Source of the DNA: Turritopsis dohrnii
Lineage: Eukaryota > Cnidaria > Hydrozoa > Anthoathecata > Oceaniidae
NCBI GenBank assembly: GCA_027922465.2
Contig: BQMF02000001.1
Span: 1,860,001 to 1,924,000, forward strand
DNA length: 64,000 nt
Reading direction: 5' to 3'
Shown: positions 1 through 10,700 of the stretch, piece by piece
Position numbering within the stretch: the stretch's first letter is position 1
How the letters are laid out: each line of letters opens with the position of its first letter
Translations under genes and position numbers: made by a program
Notes under the pieces: model-generated
The model's database searches: none
Seen by the model: the letters and a program-made list of their open reading frames with translations, nothing else
What the model was told of the DNA's origin: nothing

Positions 1-1010
1 AAGATTTAATAATGTCACATCACCTTCCTCCAAATGTTTTTGCCCCATTTTTTTTGCCAACCCATTGTCAGTATTGCAGACCATCAGTTAAAATCTCTGT
101 TGATTCTAGAGATATTTTTCCAAAATTTCTCTGTTCAGTTGATGCAATGCGATGGTTCCCCATGATTAAAAAACAGCTAATGTCATACCAATTGCTATAT
201 ACTAATTGTGAAAAAATTCTTCTCGCCTATAGTTGTTTTTACACAACCCTCAGAAAAACTTGACCATAAACTTGAATTAAAACAGACACTCTCTAAAATA
301 AAAGTGGGATGCACACTAAGTGAATGTAAGTGAGTCTCTTTCCTCCCGTCTTAAAATTTTTTCTTTTTATTGGCTAAAGACATCACTCGTGCCTTCTGTC
401 ATTCTCAGTAACCAACTCTTAAAATTTTTCTTTTCCAATTAGCTACTACTTCAATCATGTTCATTCACAATCATTGAACTCATTTCTTTTACCATAAAAA
501 CATCGCTTGCCGCATCCAAAAAGGATCAGGCCAATAATCACGTAACTTGCTGATTCTTTGTAAACATTGTCATTATGTTTTCTCGATTATTGACATGTTC
601 TAATAATGGCTTTTGATTATCCCATCATTCACTATTTGAAAAAAGAAAAAAAAAGTGTGATATAGAATAGGTTTGGTTTTCTAGTTTCTGTGCAGACTAT
701 CCATGCAAATTATATGTATTTTTTAATTTTTATTGTTTTAGTCACATATCAATGGCATATATTTTTAAGTTTTCCAAGGCCTCTTTGGGAGATGTGTTGG
801 TTTATCAGGATTTACCCTAAGAATGTTTTAGGTCAAGGTTTCTGTTTTGACTCTTCTTTTTTTAATAGAAAGGCTAGAAAAAAGGATTGTTTTATTTATG
901 AATTACAACCATGATAATATTTCAGACTATTACAGGGCTGATAAAAATCTTTTCAATTGTCAGATACCCTGAATTATTGAATTTGTATATTGAATATTAC
1001 TATTTTTTAG
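1..1010. other. AT-rich upstream region without a supported gene
   Basis: Only short ORFs of 60-85 codons occur here and none has recognisable domains. The last bases before 1011 form a good splice acceptor (pyrimidine run then TTTTTTAG), so the stretch may contain an intron and a 5' untranslated exon of the coiled-coil gene that follows. No TATA box or core promoter can be assigned with confidence. Confidence 0.4.
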
Positions 1011-3656
1011 ATGTCTTTTATGGATGATGGCTATTATTCAACATCTAATACAAATTTTAGTAATGACACATATTTTGAGTTGGATTACCAATGTCCATTA
1101 ACTGATGTTGACGAAAAAGGTATCAATAATCATGATTTACCCTCTTTGCTATTGGATTCACCATCTACATTATCATCTGAGAAAACCATTCTCTTTGATA
1201 AGTTTAATGAAGCACAACAAGAAATAAAGGAGTTGTCAGCCAAACTGAATTCTTGTCAAAATGAAATAACATTGGTCAAATCTTGCAAACGAATATTTCA
1301 GACTGATTACCAGAATTTGAAAAGGCTGGCCAATAAAACTTTGAAAGAAGAATTATTGCAAAAGGTTATAAAAATGAGTGATGAAGTATCTGCATTACTT
1401 CTTACTCATGACAATCTTGTTGAAAGGTTTAACAAGCAGGAAAATTCTCTGAAATTAATGGAAATACAATGTAATATGCTTAAAGAAGAGAATAAACAGT
1501 TGAATCTACTAAATGAATCTTTGAAGACAAAATGTAGTGAAGATGGATTGTGTATAGAACGACTGCAATTCACAGAAAATGAGATGCAGACCAAGTTAAA
1601 TATCCTGACTATTGAAAACAAAGCTCTTTCCAACGAATATGAACAAACTCTGAAAGAGCTTCGAAAAGAAGGACTTGAGTTCCATGGTTTGGAAGAAGAA
1701 GTTATTGAATTAAAAAAAATGCTTAACACTTCAAACAATGAGCTTAAACAGACAAAGGAAGAATCACTAGACTTGAATGGACAAATCTCCACTTTGAATG
1801 AGGAAATTAAATGTGTTAAAAAGTCAAAACATTTAACTGAGCAAAAATTGCTTAGAGAAATTTCTTCCAATGAAATGGATAAATCAGTTTTGGTTGCTGA
1901 AAGCAAGTCACTTAAAAATGAACTGGTAAAAGAGAAGGATGTTAACAAAACACATGAGGAGCAAATCAAGAGATTGTCTCAGATTAACAATGGTATGAGA
2001 AACTTGTCTGCTAAACTTCTTACTCAATATGCAAAGATTCTTAAAGAAAATGAAAATCTAAAATCTAAGTCGAAATTGTTGATGAAAAGTAATGAAGACC
2101 TTCAGGCAAACAATGCCACATTGATGAACAGACAGACATTCTATGATAAAGAAAAGATTGATACCAAAGAACACTTTCAGAAGATCAATAATGAATTGTA
2201 TGAAAAACTAAAAAACCTGGAAGCTGAAGTGAATGCATATCAAAATGAAAATGTACAGCTTAAGTGTTATTATTCAAATGAAAAAGTCAGAATTGTTAAC
2301 AACCACCAAACAGCATTACAGGCATTGAATAATAACGTAAATGAACTGGAATCTCAGAACTCCAAATTACGCTGTAAATTAAAAGGTTCAAGAGAACAAT
2401 GTTCAAGTTACAAAAAAAGAGCACAATTTTCTGAAGAAAAAATTGCAGAGTATAAGGCAGATATTGATGAAATGGCCTCCAAAAATGATGAGCTGCTTAA
2501 AAAATGTCGATCATTAGAGACTTCGATTTACCAACATAAGCAACAGAGCGAAGATTACTGCAATGTTATTGATGACGTAAAAATACAATATGCAAAGGTA
2601 TCAGATGAATTAGTTAATGAATCACAACAAGTTGAAAACTTAACAAAAAAACTGCAAGTTTTGACAAATGAGAATGAACAATTGAAAAAGATAAATCAAG
2701 ATAATCTAGATTTAATCAAAACTATTGGTGCACAATCTAAAAAAGAACTTCTAAGAGAGAAAAAGGAAAGTAATGCTAAGATCAGTTCTATGGAAATACA
2801 TGTAAAGGAATTAGAAGAAGCAATCAAAACCCTGAAAAGTGAAAACCTTGCATTGCAGAATGAAAGTGCAGAAAAACTCTTAACTGCTACAAACAAATGT
2901 GAATCCGAATTGATTGTTTGCAATCGCCAGAAGGAGATATTGGAACAAGAAAATCAGTCACTTAAAAATGATATTTTTGAGAAAAATGAAGAGGTTTCTC
3001 GCCTTACTGAATCAAATAGAAAATTAAATATTTCCATGTCAGAGTTGCATGAAGAGATTAAGAAATGTCAGATAGACTATCCTTCAGCAGAAAAGTTGAA
3101 GGGACATTACCAAGAAACTATTCATAAATTACAACAAGAATTGAAACAACTAAATGCTACTCATGAAGAATTATTGGTTGAACATAAAGACTGGGTTGAT
3201 CATACTAAAGAACTTCAGCAAAAACTGGTCACTCAAGAAAAAGAAGCCATGGTGTATACAAGTCAAAAAAGAGGTAACATAGCTGTTGAACAAAAGTTGA
3301 AGAAAGAATTGTATGAAAGTTCTCGCAGAAATGAATTCTTAAAAATGGAACTCTCTCAAAGTAGATCAGAAAATCATTCCATTAGCAATAATTTGAATGC
3401 ACTAACATTTGACTTTGATAGTATTAAAAACGAGATACATGTGGTAACTGAATTGAATAAAAAACTCGAAGAAGTAAATGAGCGTTTCAGGCAAGAGAAG
3501 AATCAATTAAAACAAGAAAACAATCAACTCCAAATGGATATGCAGACGTTGAAAAAAACATTTGAAGAAATTCTTAACAAGGAATTGGAGAAACAGCAAT
3601 CAAAGTATATTTTACGGGAAAATGACTTGCTAAAGAAGTTTTCCAGTATAAACTAA
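1011..3656 (+). CDS. Long coiled-coil protein, 881 aa, function not recognised
   Basis: One uninterrupted exon encodes 881 residues. The first ~60 residues are acidic and rich in Ser/Asn/Tyr and do not look coiled. From about residue 65 to the end the sequence is a near-continuous Leu/Glu/Lys/Asn heptad pattern typical of an extended coiled coil. No membrane segment, signal peptide, zinc finger or catalytic motif is visible. The ATG directly follows a splice-acceptor-like TTTTTTAG, so it is probably the first codon of a coding exon preceded by a non-coding exon. The ORF ends with TAA and no in-phase donor links it to the MEI4 exons downstream. Centrosomal, ciliary, Golgi and synaptonemal-complex proteins all look like this, so no function is assigned. 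An antisense ORF of 187 codons opposite it is a composition shadow. Confidence 0.85.
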   Translation: MSFMDDGYYSTSNTNFSNDTYFELDYQCPLTDVDEKGINNHDLPSLLLDSPSTLSSEKTILFDKFNEAQQEIKELSAKLNSCQNEITLVKSCKRIFQTDYQNLKRLANKTLKEELLQKVIKMSDEVSALLLTHDNLVERFNKQENSLKLMEIQCNMLKEENKQLNLLNESLKTKCSEDGLCIERLQFTENEMQTKLNILTIENKALSNEYEQTLKELRKEGLEFHGLEEEVIELKKMLNTSNNELKQTKEESLDLNGQISTLNEEIKCVKKSKHLTEQKLLREISSNEMDKSVLVAESKSLKNELVKEKDVNKTHEEQIKRLSQINNGMRNLSAKLLTQYAKILKENENLKSKSKLLMKSNEDLQANNATLMNRQTFYDKEKIDTKEHFQKINNELYEKLKNLEAEVNAYQNENVQLKCYYSNEKVRIVNNHQTALQALNNNVNELESQNSKLRCKLKGSREQCSSYKKRAQFSEEKIAEYKADIDEMASKNDELLKKCRSLETSIYQHKQQSEDYCNVIDDVKIQYAKVSDELVNESQQVENLTKKLQVLTNENEQLKKINQDNLDLIKTIGAQSKKELLREKKESNAKISSMEIHVKELEEAIKTLKSENLALQNESAEKLLTATNKCESELIVCNRQKEILEQENQSLKNDIFEKNEEVSRLTESNRKLNISMSELHEEIKKCQIDYPSAEKLKGHYQETIHKLQQELKQLNATHEELLVEHKDWVDHTKELQQKLVTQEKEAMVYTSQKRGNIAVEQKLKKELYESSRRNEFLKMELSQSRSENHSISNNLNALTFDFDSIKNEIHVVTELNKKLEEVNERFRQEKNQLKQENNQLQMDMQTLKKTFEEILNKELEKQQSKYILRENDLLKKFSSIN

Positions 3657-4393
3657 AAATAATTGTTGTTGTTGGCAAAGCCATGTTGTATTCCATGTTA
3701 CATTTAATTTTGTAAATAGTGCTTTGTATTGGAGATTTTGGGAATGTGAGATCTGTTTACAGTAGAAAACTGAAACTCTAGTTTCTTTATCACTGTTGGA
3801 TCTTTTTCAGTTCTAGCAGTATCACCTCATTACATACCTGTCTAATAAGATCTTAGTATACATAAGAATATAGCCATTCGATTTTAGAAATTTCTCTTTA
3901 GCCAACATTATTCAAAATTATGAGATGATGTGTTTTTTCTCTTAAGCCAACATAAAATTTTCTTTTTGTTTACAATAAGGCTATGAATTTGTTTTTTTTA
4001 CCTTGAAACTGTTATTCACTCTAAAATATTTTCCTATAGTTGACGGGCACATGTTGGGTGTTATATCTATGCTATTTTGATTGTTTGTATTTGAGAAGCA
4101 CGTGCAATAATATAGGTACGCAATAGCTGCTGGGAAGATAAAAGAAGATTATAGTGAAATGGATACATTTGGTTCTTACGCATTGACCCTAAAGATAGCT
4201 CTAGTAAGATCAATACTTCATTTTTTGAAGATTTCTGAAAGCATAAGATTGCAAAACTGATGTTCATGTTATTTGAAAGAATTGCTTTCCAGATTATTTT
4301 CTGTCATTCAGAAATCTTGTATCAGAAACCGATGCTATGTTAAACATATTGATGATGGTCAAATCGAAGTTGACTGTTTGATAAATATGTTGA
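3657..4393. other. Spacer between coiled-coil gene and MEI4 exons
   Basis: AT-rich sequence without a coding signal. It should hold the 3' UTR of the coiled-coil gene. The missing first coding exon of MEI4 should also lie here or near 4637-4698. I searched for a short ATG exon ending in a donor that would join in phase 0 to 4699 and found none that was convincing. Confidence 0.4.
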
Positions 4394-4636
4394 TTTCAAA
4401 TACAATTTGATATAAATAACGAAGCCATAGTTTGATAGTGAAAAACACAGAAACAGTATTGATAAAACAAATTTATTATACGAAGCTTTTCGTAAGTTAC
4501 TTTTTACATCTTCAGGTATTATCTGAAGATGTAATACCATAATACCTGAAGATGTAAAAAGTAACTTACGAAAAGCTTCGTATAATAAATTTGTTTTATC
4601 AATACAGTTTCTGTGTTTTTCAAATACAATTTGATA
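4394..4636. mobile_element. Foldback (MITE-like) hairpin flanked by 19-bp direct repeats
   Basis: Two arms of about 80 bp (4439-4520 and 4542-4622) are near-perfect reverse complements, with one mismatch in the outer part, separated by a short loop. A smaller hairpin sits at the loop (CATCTTCAG / CTGAAGATG). The same 19 bp, starting TTTCAAATACAATTTG, occurs in direct orientation at 4394-4412 and 4618-4636. The outer direct repeat could be a long target-site duplication or part of the element. The structure lies just upstream of the MEI4 exons. Confidence 0.75.
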
Positions 4637-4698
4637 AGATACTTAGTTGTGCTCAACTTTGATCATCTGCGTTTGTTTGTGAGATCAGTTTTCTTTAG

Positions 4699-7147
4699 GC
4701 TGCATCCATAATTCGTTCAAAACCTCCAAATACAACTTTCAAGGATTACATTCAACATTTACGTTTACAGCTGGAAAAAAATGAAGTGTTATGGAGAACT
4801 AAGGTTCCCGTTTGTATTTTTATTGATAAAAACAACATGTTGGATAATTGTTTTCTCCAAGTAAAGATCGGTATACACAGTCTGTGTATATGTTTTTGTA
4901 GGCTACCAAACTGCAACATGAGCTAGAAAATAAAACTTGCGAAATCGTGATGCTAAAATTAAAAGCTGGTGAAAGTTCACCACGACAGATTGACAGAAAA
5001 GAGCAGAAGAGTAAAACAGGTATTATAATCATTGTGTGAAATGTTCCTTATTCTCAGAAACTAAATATAATTACTTTTTTAATGATTTCTACATACCAAA
5101 CCTTTATAGAGGTTAAAACAAGTGACGTTTACTCACGAAACATTCAAGATAATCTCCTAAGATCAGGTGAAGATTGCTATAATAATGTTTAATCCAGATT
5201 CATTACAGAATGAAAAATCAAATTTTCAAGTCTCCTTAGATGGTAAAGTAAGCCTACATTCAAAGTGCTGAACTCCACAATGTTTTAATCTTAGTTATTT
5301 CTCTTGAACACTGGCATGACTTGATACTGGCTGAAGACGCTACATCATTAAAAGCAGTCAAATCTTCTGTTTTATCTTCTCTGCAAGGTATAAAAACATT
5401 TGTTGAACTATTATATCGCGTAAAGTTACAAAGGAAACTGGTACTTTTGAGATGCTTGTACTGAGTCTCGGCGAGCCATTTAAAAGTCATTTCTAATAGC
5501 TTTTGTCTGTGTTTATAGACTTGGACCGTTCTTTAAGCAAAAGCTTTTGTAGTTACGCTTTTGAACTAGTTATGAAGAGCATAGAGACATTGACAGGTAT
5601 TTATACAGAGGCATAACAGTGTTTGATTTTCGTAACTTTGGTATAGTTAACAAGAGATCATTATTTGTAAGAAATAGTTATTACTTATATTGGTTGATTG
5701 AAACAATGATTTTGTATTTCAAGAGGAAAGAAACAAAAACAACAAACCCAGTGAAGCATCCACACATTAAGATTTAGCGTCTTTAACAGAAGAGTCATCG
5801 AGATCAGAAACCATTAATGAAAAAATCTTTACTCGTGATATGAAAACCTTCTGTTCAAAATTTCTTTTAATATTTGTTGTCATTTTATTTATTCATTGGT
5901 CTTTTTCTTTGGTCCATGTCTACTTATTCTAGAATTGCTGAAAAAAGACAGTTTCGGTTCAGATGGAAAAATTGTTGAGTGTTGTGCGTCCATCGTGAAA
6001 AGGATTTTGCTTATTATGTTTAATTCCAACTTGCAGGTATGAAACGGAGGTTTGGTCGTGATCTCTCAGTGTGATGATCATGCAGTAAATCATTATCACT
6101 CTATCTTTTCATGGAGCGATGCTTTCCATCAAAATCTTTAATCTTGTATAATAAGCTTCTAATGTCTGGATTCCATGATAATTGGTATTTTAGTAATCGT
6201 TTTAGTATTTCCTTTTGTAAATAATCTGATATCCCAAACACTGGCTGAATCAAACACCAGCCTTTTTGTCTTCTATATAATTTGCCATCATCAAAGGATT
6301 CATAATAGAGGCAAATAATCTTATTTGATATTCATAAATGCTTTTTGGAATTCCTCCCATCTTCAGTACTGTTGTAGAAAGGTTGCTTTTTATAATTTGC
6401 AATTATATTTTCAACGTTGTTTGCTGAAGACATTCCAACACAAAATGTTTTTATTTCCTTTAGAACGTTTCTTGTCGAAAACTTCAAAACACAATACTTT
6501 TACTAGCCCAAGCTAGTGGAAATATCGCTCGTGTCATCGTTGAAGACCTCGTCCTTGTCATACTTGGTTATTCTGACCTCTTGAAAGGTGAGGGGTTTTT
6601 TTTATGAAAGGTTTCATATATGGTATGATTGTGTTGTGGTGACCAGCATGTTGGCCTTCATAGATACGAAAGATTTTTTCTCGTTTGATGAGTTGAAATA
6701 TGAGAAAATGTTTTTTATGTGCAACCTTCTCAGTGCTGTTATTTCCTGCTGTGCTCTTAATGACATCAAATTTAAAGGTAAGACATCATCTGATTGCTGC
6801 TCATATTTTGCCTTTTTTTACCTTTTCACTGTAGAATTAGTGCTTTGTCCATGATGGAAAAGATCAGAGTAAAAATATCGTTATTAGGTTATAAAAGATG
6901 TTTTTCCAGGAAATGAACGTGAAAATGCTCGTGAGTTTGTTTCGACTATTTTAGGTTTAATGAATCTCAGCTTAAATACTTTGTTTTAGAACAATGTTTG
7001 AAAAAGCTTATGGACCTGGATTTGTTGTCTATTGGTTCCGTATTTCCGATTTATTCGCATAGTATTTGGTCAATTATTTCAATTTTGTCGGACATAGATA
7101 GTTCTCAAAGCGTTGTAGAAAAACTCAAGTTATGGAACGATGAGTAG
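4699..7147 (+). CDS. MEI4: MEI4-like meiotic double-strand-break protein, ten exons, N-terminal exon not found
   Basis: Exons: 4699-4803, 4902-5019, 5110-5166, 5295-5387, 5519-5596, 5772-5834, 5933-6036, 6464-6587, 6910-6954, 6990-7147 (TAG). All have AG acceptors and GT donors and join in one frame, 945 nt or 314 codons plus stop. The first exon reads IIRSKPPNTTFKDYIQHLRL, resembling the conserved N-terminal motif of vertebrate MEI4 (IIRSKP...EY..HL), and continues as a short coiled coil. The last exon has a VFPIYSHSIW...ILS segment like the MEI4 C-terminus. Vertebrate MEI4 is near 385 aa, so the size fits once about 16 N-terminal residues are added. MEI4 acts with REC114 and IHO1 on chromosome axes to promote SPO11 breaks. 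The weakest boundary is 5772 (acceptor CACATTAAG, no pyrimidine tract); a better acceptor at 5724 leads to an early stop at 5768-5770. Family assignment rests on remembered motifs, not a search. Confidence 0.72.
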
Positions 7148-7776
7148 CGATAAATATCTTTTGAAGGATTTGGAAATAACTCCAATGTTATGATAGATAC
7201 ATTCATCATTATTTCATTTACATAATATAGATATAAAGCATGCCACCAGAATATGTAAAGAACTTCTCGAAAATTGTTTGGTTTGTTTTTCAATGCCCGT
7301 ATCTTAGCTTAACGATACATCAATCTAGTTGTCTAATGACACTTTCCAATGGCACTTGTGATTGAAATCATTAATCTATTCCTGGTATTGGTGATTTTCT
7401 TCCTTGTGTATGGTAAACACGTGATGATTAGCCTGCTTATAATGATGAGAAAATAAGTTTGATGTTATTCACGCAATATGTTATAGGATTTTGTAACAGA
7501 ACTGTCGAATTTACGTCTTGTTAACTTCGTATTTGTTGGTGTATGGATAAGAACTACTGAAGACAGCAAAAAAAAACAAATCCTAAGAACCTCGTGAAGA
7601 TATCAAAACTAAAGCCTATGATGACCATGAAATACAGGTAATAAATGAACATTATGTTAAAAATAATCTTGAAATCTCAAAAAAAATATCTCTGATAAGA
7701 ATTGTTTCTTTACCATGTTACGTACATGGACGCCATAATGGTTTTTATATACGAGTTTTTGACGCGTCGATTCATT
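7148..7776. other. Convergent 3' spacer
   Basis: Spacer of about 630 bp between the stop of the MEI4-like gene (+) and the stop of the pseudo-sulfatase gene (-). It should contain both 3' UTRs. I see no further coding exon or clear repeat. Confidence 0.5.
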
Positions 7777-10700
7777 TTAACTTGCTTCGAAATGTCGTCC
7801 GATTCGACAGTGCTTAGCAACAACTGCAACAACCGCTACGACAGCCATTCCAACCACAACAAATGATGCAACTAACACCACTATCACAGATGAAACAATA
7901 ATAGAATTGTTTGGCCCGTGCAAACTTCCAATATTTGCTGCGTTTGTCTCACTGCTGTTATGTTTCAGGTGCTTCACTGACAAACGATCTTTCACAGTTT
8001 TCTTATGTGCTTTGTTTTCGTCACTGGAATTATGCTTCGTACGTTTTGAACTGAAATGATCAACGTTAACCTTTCCTACCAATGTTACAATAGAACCCAA
8101 ATCTCCTGCATTGGTATTTTTCGCAGATATTTCAGATGTTGTCGCATCCATCAGCGTATCGTTTGCATCCACTGTTTTCGTAATCATGCTCTGTGTTTTC
8201 GATTCGATCAGTGTACCTAGATGAAAGTTAGTTATCAATAGAAATCTTTTATGTTGGTGCTTTAGAGGAAAACCATGAGTATCAGTTATAATCGATTTTA
8301 CCTTTCAACGGTTTAGTGGCGCCTATGTCGCCAGCTTCTCCAGCCACTTCATCGCCAATAGCTGCTGTAGCAATATTTGTTTTACTTGTTATGATATGTT
8401 CTTCAGATGGAGGCTGCTCCACTTTGGTTTTCCTTGTTCTTGTTGGATCAGAAATCATATCGAAGACTTTCTTGATTATGGACTTATTTTTAGGATGCAC
8501 GAAGGATACATCGTCAAGATGAACTTGGGTTTTAGTCGCATTTTCGATCTTAGATCTTTCCTTGAATTTTGGAGCTGGCGTCAGTTGCTTCACGCCAGTT
8601 GAAGGTAACATAACATTAAATCCTATGTTATGTTTTCGTACATCATTTTGAATGGCAATTGTATCTGGAGGATTCACGATTAAATCTTTATCTTCACTTG
8701 CTGTCCCAGATATGTAAAACAATTTTTTGTCGTCCACTTTGATTTCACCGAAGAATTTGTGTAATTTATCTTGGGCCGGTAACTTATTTAACAGTATATC
8801 TTCCACTGGTACTGCCATACCTGTTGTAGAACCGTTTACAAGTTTTCCACTTGCCAAGTTATTGCTAGCTGCTTGTGTCCCAGAATCCGCCTCCTTGTTA
8901 CTTGTCACATATTTGAATGCTGTTTCAAGTGTTTGATCTGAACTACTAATTGCTGACATATTGGCGACAGGTGGGGCGAGAGATAAATCTTCATTTTTAG
9001 GATGTTGGATGCAGTTCCTTCCTTTCTCACATTTTTGATTCGTCGAATCGCTTACAACATCAGCTACAGACGAGAATGGCCTATGACCAGCTATAGCGTT
9101 GTTCGGTAGGTCGTTGTGCTGGCCAGTAATCAAGCTGTAGCCTGCGTCAGTTCCAACTGGAGCATGCGCAGACAGCGCTTTCAAGGAACTTCCCAAGTTT
9201 GGTTTGTTGGGCTTTATAAATGAATCTGGCCTTTCTTGTGAAACAGGTACAACTTTTGGCGCTTCGTTGACTGCTTTTGCTGTCGCTGCCTCGCTCTCTC
9301 CTTCCTCAGCTTTATCTGCTAATAGTTTTGGCCCTTTTTTACCTTTAACCTTGCCCTTGATGTTTGTAGATGAACCTCCTTCACCAAAACTTCCTACTAC
9401 TGTCTCAGATTCTGTCTCAGAACCAGCACTTGTTGCCGTTCCTGATGATGCACTTTCTCCTGGTGGGTTTTTGAACGGATTCTGCGGCTTTTCGAAATCT
9501 GGTTTAACTACCTCTGCATATTCTGGTTCTTTAACGAAATTTGAAGCAATTGGCTTTTTCCCTTCGCCTTTACCAATATACGAACCTGTTACTAATGCTG
9601 CTTCGCTGGACATTTGCTGCTTTGAACCTTTTCCCTTTTCTCCAGCATCTGCAAGATTCTTTAGAGAAGTCAGGACAAGTGGTTTTTGTAGAGCTGGTAG
9701 TTTTGAATCGGTCTTAGCAGCCTGCAATGTATTCGCTTCTGAACTAACGCTTGACTCGGATGAAGTAGCTGTGTCACTTCCTGTTCCCAATGACAATGAT
9801 TTATCAGTACTTGCAGGTAACTTTGCTTGCTGTCCTTTATTTGGCCTTAGAGCGGCTGTTTGCTGCAATGGCAAGGGCTCTGCTAATGGAATATTCGGTT
9901 GAGGTTGTGCTTTTCCATAAAATCCTGCCGTTTTGAGCTGCTCATCGCCTTTGATGTTTGTTTGGTCTTCAACATTGTATGGATTTGATGCTGCAGTTGA
10001 TGTTTCTACGTTTGGTGGAACAGCCTGTTGCAATGGTTTCTCGGATAAGTTTGTTGGAGCTTCTTTTTGTTGCGTGTCAGGCCAATATGGTGCCACTGGG
10101 ACAGGTGGTTCTAGTGGTGGTGCTGGTTGTGGTTGTGGCATCAATGCTGGTTGTGAAGAAGCAGCAGGTGGATTTTCTATAATGGGAGAAAACGATTTAA
10201 TATCGTCTGGTAAGTAAGGTGATTCGACCAAGATTAAAGGATTTTTATTGCTGTTTTTTTCATAAGTTGGTACTTGGTCTGGCATCTTAGCAGGTTGCTG
10301 GAGAAAAGAAGGGGTGTTTGGAAAAGGTGATGGGGAAACAATTGGAGGTGGTGGTTTTTTTGTTGATGGAATAACTATGGGTGGTGGTTGTTTTGCTATC
10401 ATGAGATCAGGAGCAGGTGTTGGAGGAAGAACTGGAGGGCTAGTCGTGGTTGTCGTTGTTGTTGTTGTTGTCGTCGTCGTCGACGTTGTTGTCGTTGTTG
10501 TTGTCGTTGTTGACGATGTTAACACGGCTGGTGTCGAGGACTGTGATGGAGGAGAAGTGGTAGAGGGTTTTTCGGGGGAGATTGTTTGCCCAGAGCCACT
10601 TGGCCTAAGTGGGACAGTATTGTTACCAGGTATACCACCTAGTCCCAGTGGCGAAAACGTGGGATCTGTAGAAACTTCGGATGATTGAGAGCCATCTTCT

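Noticed and set aside
690..914. 74-codon ORF upstream of the coiled-coil gene
   Set aside because: No domain, ordinary AT-rich hydrophobic composition, no link in phase to the exon at 1011.
1406..1969. Minus-strand ORF of 187 codons
   Set aside because: Shadow of the coiled-coil exon: Glu/Lys/Leu codons read backwards give Ser/Phe-rich protein.
5835..5932. Hydrophobic stretch resembling a C-terminal membrane anchor in the MEI4 region
   Set aside because: An open frame through 5835-5932 would encode a Phe/Leu/Val-rich tail ending at TAG, but that TAG overlaps a good acceptor (TTATTCTAG) for an exon that continues the MEI4-like frame. I treat the stretch as intron.
9204..9902. Plus-strand ORF of 232 codons opposite the pseudo-sulfatase stalk
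   Set aside because: The sense strand shows an intact frame tied to the sulfatase by phase-matched introns. The antisense product is a shadow of Ser/Pro/Ala-rich composition.
10314..10688. Plus-strand ORF with poly-Val
   Set aside because: It is the reverse reading of the poly-Thr tract (GTT/GTC triplets).
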